Positions 39,615-50,795 of a stretch of DNA of 64,000 nt are shown in pieces. The DNA is from Bacteroidales bacterium. GTDB taxonomy: Bacteria; Bacteroidota; Bacteroidia; Bacteroidales; VadinHA17. The translations under genes and the position numbers were made by a program. A model generated the notes under the pieces. That model had not been told where the DNA came from, searched no databases, and was given only the letters and a program-made list of their open reading frames with translations. How positions within the stretch are numbered: the first letter of the stretch is position 1; each line of letters begins with the position of its first letter. The stretch is from the NCBI GenBank assembly GCA_020201035.1, contig JAIVHO010000037.1:58810-122809 (forward strand), given 5' to 3'.

Positions 39615-41930
39615 TTATTCCACTCCCTTTCTGTTGAACAAAATATAACCGAAATTCAAAAAATAGAAAAGCTTCGTTGGTTCTCCGCTGAAATAGTTCA
39701 GGCCGGCACTTACCGGACCAAGCCGGGTCTGATAAATGACGGCGGCCTCAGCTGTGAGATTCAGGCCCGGAAAAAGTTCACTGTAAACCACTTCTCCTGA
39801 AAAATCCTCAACCAATCGGCGCACAGGTGCAAACAGATATACGCCTCCCCTGAAACTAAGTGATGACGTTGATTCCCATACAGGTATCACTCCCCCTCCA
39901 AGATATGAATTCGCCCTGTGGGCCCTGCTGAATAGTTGCCTGCTGAATGGCGTTGGTTCAAATTTATATGAATTGATCAGTGAGGAGGTCAGGTTATTGC
40001 CAGGAGCCCTGTTGCTGATCCTGATATCAACAAGTGATCCAAGATGAAACTTGCCGCTGACACGTGCATAGTTCTCATTGATAAGCCTGATTGAGAACCA
40101 GCCTGAGGGGTCAGTCCATTTTTCAGGCATTGAGAGAGTGTCCTTCACTCCCTCGCTATAATATTCCAATCCTGCATGATAGCTGGCATCGAGTTTCAGG
40201 TAATTACCCTGTGTTGAAAACTGTTTTCGGTTAAGTGTATTTCCCTCAAAACTTAAAGAGGCACTTGCATAAAAATGTTGTGAATTATCAGGATCCACCT
40301 GCTCTTCATACCTCAGTTTTTTATAATAAATATCATCTAACCAGATAAATGATAAACCGCCTCTTATTATTGAATTATTACCTGTTGGCGTTCCGGCTGT
40401 TGCCCTGAAAAAGCTTTCATTCCTCATCACATACGAGGGAGAGATATTTTTAAAAAGAGTTGGTGCTTCGTTCGAAAAGTAGTTCCACCGGTTACCGGTA
40501 ATATTGAAATCTATAAGTAGTCTGCCCTGTTGTGCAATCGATATTCTGTGGGCAATTTTAAATGAAGAATAGTATTGGCCCAGAAATATATTTGCACTGA
40601 ACATATTATAAATATCAGTAAGTGAATGGTAGTTAAAGCCTGCGAAAAACTGGCTGTAGGTTGACATTGAAATTAATCCTCCGATACTGAAGTTGGCTGA
40701 TTCCTTAAGGGAGACATCCAGAAAAAGATTATATTTTCCGCTCTCACTGTTAAAAATAGCTTCCGGAGAAACACTTTTTACATTTTCCTCAGAGGCAAGC
40801 CTGAAATACTCCTGTCGAAGGTGATCAATATCGAACTCTTCATCCTCTCCTGAGATAAGGGTAGAGATATACTCCTTCTGCCGGTCACTAACACCACTAA
40901 TAACAATATTATTGAAAACGGTATCCGGCATCATGTTCCTGAATGCTGATCTTCGTAAATCAATACTTTCGTTTGGTTCCAGCTCAACTTTCAGAATAAT
41001 TGAATCAATAAGAGCCCTTGTATTCCTGTAACCCTCAGCAATCAGCAAGTCTGCCTTATCGAATTCAAGCAGGGAGATATTGTCGAAAGTTGATTCGATT
41101 ACTATTCCCAGAGAATCCGGAATAATAAAATCTGTTTTCTGCATCACCATATTCTCCAGTTGCAGCATAACATCCGTCTTGTCCGGTTTCTTTGACCTGT
41201 TAACAACCTTACTGCCGATAATAAAGTCAGGATTAAACTCATCCATAAGAACCTGATATGGAAAATTGTTATATATACCTCCGTCGAACAACAGAACAGA
41301 ATCTATCATTACCGGTTCAAAATAGAGGGGATAGGCCATTGACGCCTTTACGGCCATTCCCAGGTTACCCCTTCTCAGCACAACAGCCTTTTTATCATAC
41401 ACATCAGCTGCCACGCACCGAAAGGGGATCATCAAATTATCAAAATTATTATCAGAAACAGCATTTGCCCCGCTGGTCATTTCGAGCAATGCAAAGTCGA
41501 TCACCTCGGATGGTACAATATGGGATGGCAGAGAAGGCGATGTCTGATCCTCTACCCGTTTAATTCCGACTGAGAACATTAAGGGTTCATCATCTGACCT
41601 CTTATAGGTAAATCTGTACTTTGAATCGATTCTTCCTGTAGACCATCTCCTGAACTCTTCCGAGGTAACGAGTTTTCTCATCTCTTCCGGGCTATATCCC
41701 ATGGAATAAAGAGATCCAATAATGGCTCCCATGCTGGTTCCCGCAATATAATCAATCCGTATATTACTCTCTTCCAGCGCTTCAATCACCCCGATATGGG
41801 CTATTCCCTTGGCCCCGCCACCACTTAGTACCAGTCCGGTTCCCTGGCCTTTCAAAACAGAAGAAATCATCATAATAACAGCTACAAACAAAATTATGCT
41901 TTTACAGCTGTTCTTATAAATATTGATCAT
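39615..41930 (-). CDS. Patatin-like phospholipase with C-terminal outer-membrane barrel
   Basis: VLSGGGAKGIAHIGVIEAL, GTSMGAIIG, DGGIYNNFP. Confidence 0.92.
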   Translation of the reverse strand: MINIYKNSCKSIILFVAVIMMISSVLKGQGTGLVLSGGGAKGIAHIGVIEALEESNIRIDYIAGTSMGAIIGSLYSMGYSPEEMRKLVTSEEFRRWSTGRIDSKYRFTYKRSDDEPLMFSVGIKRVEDQTSPSLPSHIVPSEVIDFALLEMTSGANAVSDNNFDNLMIPFRCVAADVYDKKAVVLRRGNLGMAVKASMAYPLYFEPVMIDSVLLFDGGIYNNFPYQVLMDEFNPDFIIGSKVVNRSKKPDKTDVMLQLENMVMQKTDFIIPDSLGIVIESTFDNISLLEFDKADLLIAEGYRNTRALIDSIILKVELEPNESIDLRRSAFRNMMPDTVFNNIVISGVSDRQKEYISTLISGEDEEFDIDHLRQEYFRLASEENVKSVSPEAIFNSESGKYNLFLDVSLKESANFSIGGLISMSTYSQFFAGFNYHSLTDIYNMFSANIFLGQYYSSFKIAHRISIAQQGRLLIDFNITGNRWNYFSNEAPTLFKNISPSYVMRNESFFRATAGTPTGNNSIIRGGLSFIWLDDIYYKKLRYEEQVDPDNSQHFYASASLSFEGNTLNRKQFSTQGNYLKLDASYHAGLEYYSEGVKDTLSMPEKWTDPSGWFSIRLINENYARVSGKFHLGSLVDIRISNRAPGNNLTSSLINSYKFEPTPFSRQLFSRAHRANSYLGGGVIPVWESTSSLSFRGGVYLFAPVRRLVEDFSGEVVYSELFPGLNLTAEAAVIYQTRLGPVSAGLNYFSGEPTKLFYFLNFGYILFNRKGVE

Positions 41931-41961
41931 TGCCTGAAAAGTGAAGGTTACTAAAGTTTTG

Positions 41962-41969
41962 TATATTTG
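41962..41969 (+). promoter_or_regulatory. Bacteroidota-type -7 element TATATTTG upstream of PPIase gene
   Basis: Matches TAnnTTTG, in intergenic region before likely ATG 42049. Confidence 0.4.
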
Positions 41970-42048
41970 TAAATCCTTTTTAGAAAACTCCTTAAAGGTA
42001 CAAAACTTTCATGCATCGAAAAATGGGTCAAAACCAAACCGTGATAAT

Positions 42049-42861
42049 ATGAAATCTTCAGTAGTGGCAACAATGTTTATGCTTCTGTTTTCAGGAGCCA
42101 TGATATCCTGCAATGACAACTCCGAAAAGGAGACACTGGTGCTTCTGCGCACTAATTTCGGAGATATAAAAGTCAGGCTGCTCAACAGTACACCGGGGCA
42201 CAGGGACAACTTCATATCTCTTGTTAAGACAGGTTTTTATGACAGTATTCTTTTTCACAGGGTTATCGACGATTTTATGATCCAGGCGGGTGATCCATCC
42301 ACAAAGATGGAGATGAATGACGAGACAAGTGCAAAGTACATTTATACTGTTCCTGCAGAGATCAATGATTCCCTATACCATCGGAAGGGTGTTATTGCCG
42401 CGGCGCGACAGGGAGATCAGGTTAATCCTGAACGTGCATCGTCCGGCACGCAGTTCTATATTGTTGAAGGAAGAACCTTTAACGATGCTGAACTGGATGA
42501 TATTGAAACCCGTATAAATGCCACTGTGCAGCAGGCTGTTTTTTACAAGTATCTGAAGGCCGAAAGGGAGAGAGTCAATGAGTCGGGTGATACAAAAACA
42601 GCGGCAGAGATACAGGAATTTGCTTCCATCCTAACCTATGATGAAATTGCAGAGATGGAGCCTTATGTAATCCCGGAGAGCAGGAGAGAGATTTACCGTA
42701 GTGAAGGGGGCACTCCTCATCTTGACTGGCAGTATACTGTATTTGGTGAGGTAATTGAGGGGATGGAAGTAGTAAAATCCATTGCCTCGGTTGAAACAGA
42801 TAACCGTGACAGGCCGGTTGAGAAAGTAATCATACTGGAGGCAAAGATTGTAAAGAAATAG
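42049..42861 (+). CDS. Cyclophilin-type peptidyl-prolyl isomerase lipoprotein
   Basis: LFHRVIDDFMIQAGDP, SGTQFYIVEG, VFGEVIEGMEVVKSIA; ATG 42049 gives a lipoprotein signal (FSGAMISC). Confidence 0.9.
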   Translation: MKSSVVATMFMLLFSGAMISCNDNSEKETLVLLRTNFGDIKVRLLNSTPGHRDNFISLVKTGFYDSILFHRVIDDFMIQAGDPSTKMEMNDETSAKYIYTVPAEINDSLYHRKGVIAAARQGDQVNPERASSGTQFYIVEGRTFNDAELDDIETRINATVQQAVFYKYLKAERERVNESGDTKTAAEIQEFASILTYDEIAEMEPYVIPESRREIYRSEGGTPHLDWQYTVFGEVIEGMEVVKSIASVETDNRDRPVEKVIILEAKIVKK

Positions 42862-42893
42862 TAAGGGAATATTCCCATGTTAAGAGAGTAAGT

Positions 42894-43934
42894 ATGCTTG
42901 AAAAGATAAGAGAGACGGAAGAGGAGATCAGCTTATTAACAGCTGACAGTGAAGAGGTTCTTGAAGAGCTAAGAATTAAGTATCTGGGTAAGAAAGGGGT
43001 TATTGCCTCACTCTTCACGCAGTTCCGGGAGCTTCCTCCCGATGCAAAGAGAGAGACGGGTCAGCTCCTGAATAATCTTAAGGAAAAAGCAAGCGCCAGA
43101 ATTGTGGAGTTAAAGAACAGCCTTTCCCGTCCAGGCGAAAGTACCATTATTGATGATCTTACACGCCCGGGGGATATTATTCCAACAGGAACAAGGCATC
43201 CTCTCTCGATCGTGAGAAATGAGATTATTTCCATCTTCTCAAGGATTGGCTTTACTGTTTCAGAGGGCCCGGAAATTGAGAGTGATAACAATGTCTTTAC
43301 AAGGCTCAATTTCCCTCCTGAACATCCGGCCAGGGATATGCAGGATACCTTTTATATCAAACGCCATTCGGAGGAGGATTCAAATATCAATGACATCCTT
43401 CTGCGCACCCATACCTCCTCCGTACAGGTAAGGGTAATGGAATCTGAAAAGCCCCCGATCCGTACAATATCACCCGGAAGAGTATTCCGAAATGAGGCCA
43501 TCTCGGCACGGGCACACTGTATTTTCCATCAGGTTGAAGGACTATACATTGACACAGAGGTCTCCTTTGCGGATCTCAGACAGACACTTCTCTTTTTTGC
43601 AAGAGAGATGTTTGGGGAAGATACAAGAATCCGCCTGAGGCCATCCTTTTTCCCCTTTACTGAACCATCGGCCGAGATGGATGTAAACTGCACAATCTGT
43701 GGAGGCAAGGGGTGTAATGTATGCAAGTATTCAGGCTGGCTTGAGGTGCTGGGATGCGGAATGGTAGATCCTGCGGTGCTTGAAAATTGCGGAATAGACA
43801 GTTCTCTCTATACAGGATATGCATTTGGTATGGGAATAGAACGAATTGCCATGCTGAAGTATCAGGTTAATGATCTGCGTCTCTATTTTGAAAACGATAT
43901 CCGGTTTTTGAACCAGTTCAGTTCAGCATTCTGA
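42894..43934 (+). CDS. pheS: Phenylalanine--tRNA ligase alpha subunit
   Basis: PEHPARDMQDTFYI, LLRTHTSSVQVRVM, GYAFGMGIERIAMLKY. Confidence 0.97.
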   Translation: MLEKIRETEEEISLLTADSEEVLEELRIKYLGKKGVIASLFTQFRELPPDAKRETGQLLNNLKEKASARIVELKNSLSRPGESTIIDDLTRPGDIIPTGTRHPLSIVRNEIISIFSRIGFTVSEGPEIESDNNVFTRLNFPPEHPARDMQDTFYIKRHSEEDSNINDILLRTHTSSVQVRVMESEKPPIRTISPGRVFRNEAISARAHCIFHQVEGLYIDTEVSFADLRQTLLFFAREMFGEDTRIRLRPSFFPFTEPSAEMDVNCTICGGKGCNVCKYSGWLEVLGCGMVDPAVLENCGIDSSLYTGYAFGMGIERIAMLKYQVNDLRLYFENDIRFLNQFSSAF

Positions 43935-44038
43935 GCGGAAAAGACCACCTTTTCCTTTGACGGATCTGTCTCTGGCTGTTCAGGTACAAGTCTGTCAGGG
44001 CCCCAAAACTAACGCTACCGGCTGGCAGATCCGGTTGT

Positions 44039-44455
44039 TTACTCCTCTATTATTATCTCGTGCGTAATTGATGCACTCTGCCGCAGACTGTATGTTACTC
44101 CGCAATACTTCTCCTGGGATAGATTTACAGCCGTCTCTACCTTATCCCGCGGAATATTAAGGCCTTTGATAATATATATGATATGAATAGTGTCAAAATG
44201 CCTGGGATGCTCCTCTGTAATATTACCAGACACCTCAATTCTCAGATCATCAAATGGCACCCTCATTTTTCTCAGCATAGATACAACATCCATTCCCGTG
44301 CATCCTCCAATTGAAGCGAGCATCAGATTTTTTGGTTTGGGACCCCTGTTTTCCCCTCCAAATTCAGGAGCTGAATCAATCATTAAATGATGTCCGTCAA
44401 TCTCAATGTCAAAGGCCATTTCTCCTTTTAACCGAATGTTTACCGACTCCGCCAT
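44039..44455 (-). CDS. OsmC-family protein
   Basis: PKNLMLASIGGCTGMDVVSMLRKMR, SQEKYCGV. Confidence 0.9.
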   Translation of the reverse strand: MAESVNIRLKGEMAFDIEIDGHHLMIDSAPEFGGENRGPKPKNLMLASIGGCTGMDVVSMLRKMRVPFDDLRIEVSGNITEEHPRHFDTIHIIYIIKGLNIPRDKVETAVNLSQEKYCGVTYSLRQSASITHEIIIEE

Positions 44456-44566
44456 AATTGGTTCAGAATTAATTAATTTTTTACTTTCTTTGTAAAAATA
44501 ACCATTATTTCAGAACCATGAATTATTTGGTTATTCTATTATAAAATATTTCATACCTTATTTTTA

Positions 44567-45274
44567 ATGAGGCCTAAAGAGATACATATTCCATTCTGTG
44601 ATACCTGCCCGGTACATCAGAATTCCGTATTCAGGCATCTCACAAAGGAAGAGACTGACCTTATCAATTTTGAAAAGGAGCACAGGCATTTAAAGCGTGG
44701 AGATGTCCTTTATACAGAGGGAAGCCGCATCAGTGGATTCTACTGCATCAATAATGGCATCATAAAGGTTTACAAAACCGGAATCGATGGCAAGGAACAG
44801 ATAATAAGGTTTGCAAAGAAAGGAGATTTAATTGCGTACCGGTCGGTACTCAGCAACGAAACAGCCTGTACTTCTGCCAAGGTAATAGAAGATTCCACGG
44901 TCTGTTTTATTCCCTCCAACCTGCTTATCACATTCGTCAGGGAGAATCCCTCCTTTGCCATGGAGATTATGAAGCTGACCTGCCAGGAGCTGGCTGAAGC
45001 AAATGCATATATTACCGACATCGCTCAAAAGACCGTGAGGGAAAGACTTGCGGAGATATTGCTGCATCTTATCGATGAGTTTGGGCTCGATGAGCAGAAC
45101 TACCTCAGGATTACGCTTACAAGAGAGGAGCTGGCAAATATTGTTGGAACAGCAACTGAATCAGTAATCAGGTTACTATCCGAATTTAAATCTGATAATC
45201 TGATTGCCCTTAATGGTCGCCGCATTAAGATAATAAACAGAAAGATTCTTGAGAAGATCAGTAATATCTTCTGA
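44567..45274 (+). CDS. Crp/Fnr-family transcriptional regulator
   Basis: cNMP-binding fold plus TREELANIVGTATESVIRLLSEFKSDNLI HTH. Confidence 0.92.
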   Translation: MRPKEIHIPFCDTCPVHQNSVFRHLTKEETDLINFEKEHRHLKRGDVLYTEGSRISGFYCINNGIIKVYKTGIDGKEQIIRFAKKGDLIAYRSVLSNETACTSAKVIEDSTVCFIPSNLLITFVRENPSFAMEIMKLTCQELAEANAYITDIAQKTVRERLAEILLHLIDEFGLDEQNYLRITLTREELANIVGTATESVIRLLSEFKSDNLIALNGRRIKIINRKILEKISNIF

Positions 45275-45311
45275 AATCCTGCCTGTTCGGGCAGAACACA
45301 CCCTGTTGTAA

Positions 45312-45482
45312 TCAGTCAAGAATATTATTCAGTATAATATAGAGAAGCAGTCCCCCGACAATAAATACGCCGCTCAGTATAAGAAGGGTGTTATTTTCGA
45401 GTCTGGAAAACTCGGAATATGCGAGAATAATAACTCCAGCAATCACAAAAAGGATACCGGATCTTTTAAATAACGTTTTCAT
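45312..45482 (-). CDS. Small membrane protein (56 aa), absent from supplied ORF track
   Basis: Minus strand MKTLFKRSGILFVIAGVIILAYSEFSRLENNTLLILSGVFIVGGLLLYIILNNILD*, two TM segments. Confidence 0.6.
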   Translation of the reverse strand: MKTLFKRSGILFVIAGVIILAYSEFSRLENNTLLILSGVFIVGGLLLYIILNNILD

Positions 45483-45711
45483 TCGTTCGAAATTTTTTTA
45501 TTACCTGACAATAAAATTATTGAATACTTTTATTTTAACGATCTTATATAATCTCTGTTTCAATAAATAATTCACTGCAACAAATATCTGAAAAGCGGCA
45601 TCTATTATTCTGTTTATTAAAACAAATACTTTTATTATCAACTGTTTATAACAATCAGATATATCAAAAAACCAATAACTAAATATACGTATTCGCTGAA
45701 ACTTTGCAAAT

Positions 45712-46734
45712 TTAAAACAATAATCCTGTATCTCCCGTTTTATGTTTTCCAAGATGTTTCCAGGCACTTTCCGTTGCTTCCCTTCCCCTGGGGGTTCTTT
45801 TTATATATCCCTCCTTTATCAGAAAAGGTTCATAAACCTCTTCTATTGTTCCGCTGTCTTCACCCACTGCAGTAGCGATTGTTGTTAGTCCGACCGGACC
45901 GCCGCCGAATTTTTCAATTATTACTGCAAGTATCTTATTATCCATCTCATCCAGGCCATGTCTGTCGATATTAAGTGCATCAAGTGAATACCTTGTAATC
46001 TCCAGATCAATTTTTCCGTTGCCCTTTACCTGTGCAAAATCACGAACCCTTCTCAGGAGAGAGTTTGCTATTCTGGGGGTGCCCCTGCTCCGTCCGGCAA
46101 TTTCAGCTGCCGCATTATCTTCTATTTCAACCCTCAGTATGGATGATGATCTTTTAACTATTCCTTTCAGCACCACTGCATCATAATATTCAAGGTGCAT
46201 CCTTATCCCGAACCGTGCTCTCAGGGGGCTTGTAAGCAGACCTGATCTGGTTGTTGCACCTATAAGCGTAAAAGGATTAAGTGTAAGCTGAACTGATCTG
46301 GCACTCGGTCCCTTATCAATCATAATATCAATCTGGTAATCCTCCATAGCCGAATAGAGATACTCTTCAACAACCGGAGACAACCTGTGAATTTCATCAA
46401 TAAAGAGCACATCCCTCTCTTCCAGCGTGGTCAGCAATCCGGCCAGATCGCCCGGTTTATCCAGAACAGGTCCGGATGTAACCTTAATATTTACATTCAG
46501 TTCATGTCCGATAATTGATGCCAGAGTTGTTTTACCCAGTCCGGGCGGACCATGAAGCAGAACATGATCCAGTGCTTCATCACGCTGATTTGCAGCAGTA
46601 ACAAACACTTTAAGGTTATCAACTATCCTGAGCTGTCCTTTAAAATCTTTAAAAGACAGAGGCCTGAGTCGTTTTTCATACTCTTGGTCTACTGCAGAAA
46701 GGTTATCACTGCGGGGTATTAAATCATTATTCAT
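45712..46734 (-). CDS. ruvB: Holliday junction branch migration ATPase RuvB
   Basis: [59 protein letters not shown]. Confidence 0.97.
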   Translation of the reverse strand: MNNDLIPRSDNLSAVDQEYEKRLRPLSFKDFKGQLRIVDNLKVFVTAANQRDEALDHVLLHGPPGLGKTTLASIIGHELNVNIKVTSGPVLDKPGDLAGLLTTLEERDVLFIDEIHRLSPVVEEYLYSAMEDYQIDIMIDKGPSARSVQLTLNPFTLIGATTRSGLLTSPLRARFGIRMHLEYYDAVVLKGIVKRSSSILRVEIEDNAAAEIAGRSRGTPRIANSLLRRVRDFAQVKGNGKIDLEITRYSLDALNIDRHGLDEMDNKILAVIIEKFGGGPVGLTTIATAVGEDSGTIEEVYEPFLIKEGYIKRTPRGREATESAWKHLGKHKTGDTGLLF

Positions 46735-46747
46735 CTCTTCTTCCTGT

Positions 46748-48301
46748 CTATCTAATAAGCCTTACACCACTATCGGGAAGATTAATTCTTACCCCGTTTA
46801 TCCTCACCTCAATATCATTTTTATATGCAATTGTCATAAATACATTACCCTCGGTATCATACTTTTTCCAGGTTTTCTCCCTTATACCGGAGGAATAGTA
46901 CTGCTCTTCAGCCACCCTGCCGTTATCCCTGTAGTAAAAATGATAGCCGTCAGGATTTCCCTGTAAATATTTTCCCCTGTAAAGAAGATTTCCTTCGGTA
47001 TCAAAATATTTCCACTCCCCGTCACGAAGACCCATAATATAGCTTCCCTCTTCACGGTGATCTCCGACAGTATATACCCAGTGCCCATTCCTTTCACCAT
47101 CTGTATAGCTTCCGCTGCTGATCAATGATCCGTCCCTTGCATATTCGGCAAAGGATCCGTCTCTTTTTCCCTGAAAATACTCCTCCTCCCTTAAAACAGA
47201 CCCGTCATCATAATACCACACCCATCGACCATCCTCCCTGCCATTACGATATGACCCCAGCTGCACTGTTTCACCCTTTTCATTAAAAAAGCGCCACAGA
47301 CCGCTACGTCTGTTTGCACTATATGACCCTGTTTCCTTTACCCCGCCATCCGGGAATAAATTTTTCCACTCACCCTGTCGGTTTCCCTCTTCATCAACAA
47401 TACCTTCAGACACTTTAACACCCTTATCATTGAATATAAACGACGATATAACATTTCCTTTTCCATCATATTCCCTGTGTACACCTACCGGAATTCCCTC
47501 CCTGTAAGGTCCGCTGAAAATAAGATTTCCATTATTATCATACCTGTTAACCACTTCTATATCAGGATCATCATCCACGCTCTCCTCTACAATTACCCCA
47601 TTATCATATAACATTGTAAGTGTAAGAATGCCCCTGCTGTCATACTCCTTATAGTATCCGTGCATCATATCGTTCCGGTAGGTAACCTCGCTTTTAACAG
47701 TTCCCCCCGGATAAAACTCAACCCACTCCCCCTGTTTAAGGCCATCACCATCATACCTGTTAATTCTCCTTCTGGCAGTTAAAAAATCGTTCCTGTATTC
47801 GTAAAGGGTTATTATTCTGCCATTTCTGTCATACTCCCTTGACAAACCCTCTTTTTTACCATTGCTGTATGGTATTGTTAGCATTAATCCTCCGTCAGGA
47901 AAATATTGTCTGCCTATACCTTCCCTTCTGTCACCAGCATATAATTCCCTTGACCATATATACAATCCAAAAACGTTATCTCTCTTATATTTAATATAAT
48001 ATCCGCTTTTCCTACCAAGAACATAATCTATTTTTTCAAGCGTATCACCTGTCTGAGTATAAAAAACCCATACACTGTCGAGAAGAAAATTGCGCCTGTT
48101 TCCTTCTGATTTGAGAACACCGGTAACATAATAACTTTTCCAGTATCCATCAGGTTTGCCGTCTCTTATTGTACCTTCACTTGAGATTGCACCATTTGGA
48201 TAATTGAATACATGGTAGCCATCCTTCAGATCAATATTCTGTGCAAAAGCAGATAGACCCGAACAGAACAAAAGCATCAGTATAAGAACAGGTTTTGGCA
48301 T
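46748..48301 (-). CDS. MORN-repeat (YwqK-like) secreted protein
   Basis: Many G-x-W-x-Y-Y / Y-x-x-G-x-x-x-G repeats; N-terminal signal peptide. Confidence 0.85.
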   Translation of the reverse strand: MPKPVLILMLLFCSGLSAFAQNIDLKDGYHVFNYPNGAISSEGTIRDGKPDGYWKSYYVTGVLKSEGNRRNFLLDSVWVFYTQTGDTLEKIDYVLGRKSGYYIKYKRDNVFGLYIWSRELYAGDRREGIGRQYFPDGGLMLTIPYSNGKKEGLSREYDRNGRIITLYEYRNDFLTARRRINRYDGDGLKQGEWVEFYPGGTVKSEVTYRNDMMHGYYKEYDSRGILTLTMLYDNGVIVEESVDDDPDIEVVNRYDNNGNLIFSGPYREGIPVGVHREYDGKGNVISSFIFNDKGVKVSEGIVDEEGNRQGEWKNLFPDGGVKETGSYSANRRSGLWRFFNEKGETVQLGSYRNGREDGRWVWYYDDGSVLREEEYFQGKRDGSFAEYARDGSLISSGSYTDGERNGHWVYTVGDHREEGSYIMGLRDGEWKYFDTEGNLLYRGKYLQGNPDGYHFYYRDNGRVAEEQYYSSGIREKTWKKYDTEGNVFMTIAYKNDIEVRINGVRINLPDSGVRLIR

Positions 48302-48302
48302 A

Positions 48303-49298
48303 CTATAGACCCAGTTTATCAGAAATTTCGAGCATTCTCCTTATTGGCATCGCGGCCCTTTCCATTATTGATTCATCAATGAATACTTCAGGCTCTTCAA
48401 ATTTAAGAGTATTATATATCTTTTCAACTGTTATAAGCTTCATAAAATTACATTCACTGCAACCGCAACTTGAGTCTGTTGAAGGTGCAGGAATATAGGT
48501 TTTTTCCGGACATGATTTATTCATCTGGTGTATTATTCCAGGTTCAGTACCTACAATATACTTCATTGATTTATCCTTTTTAACAAATGATAGAAGAGCT
48601 CCGGTTGATCCAATAAAATCTGCCACCATTCTTACAGGCAATTTGCACTCCGGATGCACAATAACAGATGCATCGGGATTCTCCTTTTTCAATTTTATAA
48701 TTCCCTCCAGACTAAACTCTTCATGAACATGGCATGCTCCGTCCCATATTAGCATATCCCTGTTAACCATTCGTGCAATATAATTTCCAAGGTTTCTGTC
48801 GGGAGCAAATATCAGTTTTTCCTCCGCTGGTAATGACTCCACTATTTTAAAAGCGTTTGTACTGGTGCAGATGATATCACTCATCGCTTTTATTTCTGAT
48901 GATGAATTAACATATGTAATAACGGTTCTGCCTGGATTATCATCAAGAAATTTCCTGAATTCCACATGATCACAGGAGTCGGCAAGAGAGCAGCCGGCAT
49001 TGGTATCCGGAATCAGGACTTTTTTACCAGGTGCAAGGAGCTTTGCCGTTTCAGCCATAAAATTGACGCCGGCAAACAAAATAATTTCAGCATCTGCCTT
49101 TTCCGCAGCCCTAGAAAGTGCCAAACTATCTCCTACATAATCTGCTATATCCTGTATATCACCGGTTTGATAATAGTGTGCAAGAATAATTGCATTTTTC
49201 TCACTCCTCATTCTTTTTATCTCATCTTTTATATTTAATGACGGATCTACAGGTAAATCAATATATCCCTTTTTATAACTATCCTTATTTTTAAACAT
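48303..49298 (-). CDS. nadA: Quinolinate synthase
   Basis: ILAHYYQTGDIQDIADYVGDSLALSR, VIVHPECKLPV, CGCSECNFM. Confidence 0.96.
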   Translation of the reverse strand: MFKNKDSYKKGYIDLPVDPSLNIKDEIKRMRSEKNAIILAHYYQTGDIQDIADYVGDSLALSRAAEKADAEIILFAGVNFMAETAKLLAPGKKVLIPDTNAGCSLADSCDHVEFRKFLDDNPGRTVITYVNSSSEIKAMSDIICTSTNAFKIVESLPAEEKLIFAPDRNLGNYIARMVNRDMLIWDGACHVHEEFSLEGIIKLKKENPDASVIVHPECKLPVRMVADFIGSTGALLSFVKKDKSMKYIVGTEPGIIHQMNKSCPEKTYIPAPSTDSSCGCSECNFMKLITVEKIYNTLKFEEPEVFIDESIMERAAMPIRRMLEISDKLGL

Positions 49299-49894
49299 TA
49301 TAGTATTAATATATATTAATTTAAATTTATTATATAATGATATATATATGCTGTTGAAACTGTTTAAAGAATTGAGTAAAAACTGTTGTTTATTGACTGT
49401 TCAAAAATTAAAAAACACCTTATAAACAGATCAAAAATTATACCTTTTATGATTATCAATCGGTTATTGAGTTTATCAACAACGGTTAATCATAGTATCC
49501 GGTAATATCTTTAAATGCAAAAATAGATGTTTTGTTGTTTATAAGCAGTTAAAAGAACTGTTTTATAAATTGCTGGTTTCTACTTGCTATTATTGAAGTT
49601 TTTATTATATGAAAATGCGGATCTTTTTTAAAAGGAATTTTTTTCACCAGTTTTTAAGGTTTATCAACAACATTTTAATAGATGTCTGTTAATGATGTAT
49701 CCTGTTAAGAGAAGAGCAAGATTTAATTAAGAAATTAACGGATTTTTTTTTTTCTCCTTTTATTAAACAAAACAAGGGTTACAGTTGTTGCCTTGCTGTT
49801 ATCATATTGGTACCATAAAAGTATTCTTTATGAATTCAAATAAGCATTAAATTTGTTGGTATATTTAATAAATGGTAACTAATAAAGTAAGGTT
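49299..49894. other. oriC: Candidate chromosomal replication origin (AT-rich, DnaA-box-like 9-mers)
   Basis: TTATAAACA 49420-49428, TTATCAACA 49473-49481 and 49661-49669, TGTTTATAA 49536-49544; AT-only tract ~49290-49350; divergent flanking genes. Confidence 0.4.
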
Positions 49895-50347
49895 TTGAAT
49901 ATCAAAAGAGTAGCAATAGCAGCAGATCATGCAGGCTTTCCTGTGAAGGAGGCGGTAAAGTTCTATCTTATAAAGAGCGGATACGAGGTAAAGGATTATG
50001 GCACTTATTCGAAGGAGAGTGTTGATTATCCTGATTTTGCACATCCGCTTGCAAAAGCGGTTGAGAACCATAAGCATGATATAGGAATTACTGTTTGCGG
50101 AAGCGGAAATGGTATAAACATGACAGCAAACAAGTATCAGGGAATAAGATCTGCTCTTTGCTGGAATGAGGAGATAAGCAGACTGGCAAGAGCTCATAAT
50201 GATGCAAATATCTGTGCTATACCCGGAAGATTTGTTTCTGAATCAGAGGCTGAACTTATTGTAAAAACCTTCCTTAATACAGACTTTGATGGAGGCAGGC
50301 ACAGCGCCAGAATTGCAAAAATTGTTGGTAAACGACACGTTTTATGA
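49895..50347 (+). CDS. rpiB: Ribose-5-phosphate isomerase B
   Basis: IAADHAGFPVKEAV, DYGTYS, CGSGNGINMTANK. Confidence 0.95.
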   Translation: MNIKRVAIAADHAGFPVKEAVKFYLIKSGYEVKDYGTYSKESVDYPDFAHPLAKAVENHKHDIGITVCGSGNGINMTANKYQGIRSALCWNEEISRLARAHNDANICAIPGRFVSESEAELIVKTFLNTDFDGGRHSARIAKIVGKRHVL

Positions 50348-50784
50348 TTTCCAACAGCAGCAGATATGGGATAAGAGCCGTTGTATATATTGCCGGAAAA
50401 ACGAGGAAGAATGAAAATCTCGGAATAAAGCAGATAGCGGGTGATCTTGATCTGCCGATGCCATTTCTTGCAAAAATTCTGCAGACACTTGCACGCCGGA
50501 AAATATTGTTATCGTATAAGGGTCCTCATGGCGGGTTTGCTCTTGCGCGGCAGCCGTCAGATATTTTGCTGACAGATGTAGTAGAGGCAATTGATGGAAA
50601 GGATGTATTTTCAAGATGTATATTGCATAATGAAAATTGTAAAAGCGCTGACTTTAATAAGTCTCCGTGTACTCTTCATGGAGAATATGTTGTTTTACGC
50701 CAGAAGATAAAGACTCTCTTTATGGAAAGAAGTATTCTGGATCTTGTACAAAAGGCTGCACAGTCTGATGATATACTTTTATAA
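50344..50784 (+). CDS. Rrf2-family transcriptional regulator
   Basis: SRYGIRAVVYIAG, IKQIAGDLDLPMPFLAKILQTLARRKILLSYKGPHGGFAL. Confidence 0.92.
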   Translation: MISNSSRYGIRAVVYIAGKTRKNENLGIKQIAGDLDLPMPFLAKILQTLARRKILLSYKGPHGGFALARQPSDILLTDVVEAIDGKDVFSRCILHNENCKSADFNKSPCTLHGEYVVLRQKIKTLFMERSILDLVQKAAQSDDILL

Positions 50785-50795
50785 ATAGGTGTTCC

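Noticed and set aside
43961-44033. CGGATCTG...CAGATCCG inverted repeat between pheS and the OsmC gene
   Set aside because: Only 8-bp arms with a ~57-nt loop; too weak to call a terminator or operator.
46748-48301. Annotation of the YwqK-like MORN protein as a toxin-antitoxin component
   Set aside because: MORN repeats and signal peptide only; no partner toxin gene adjacent.
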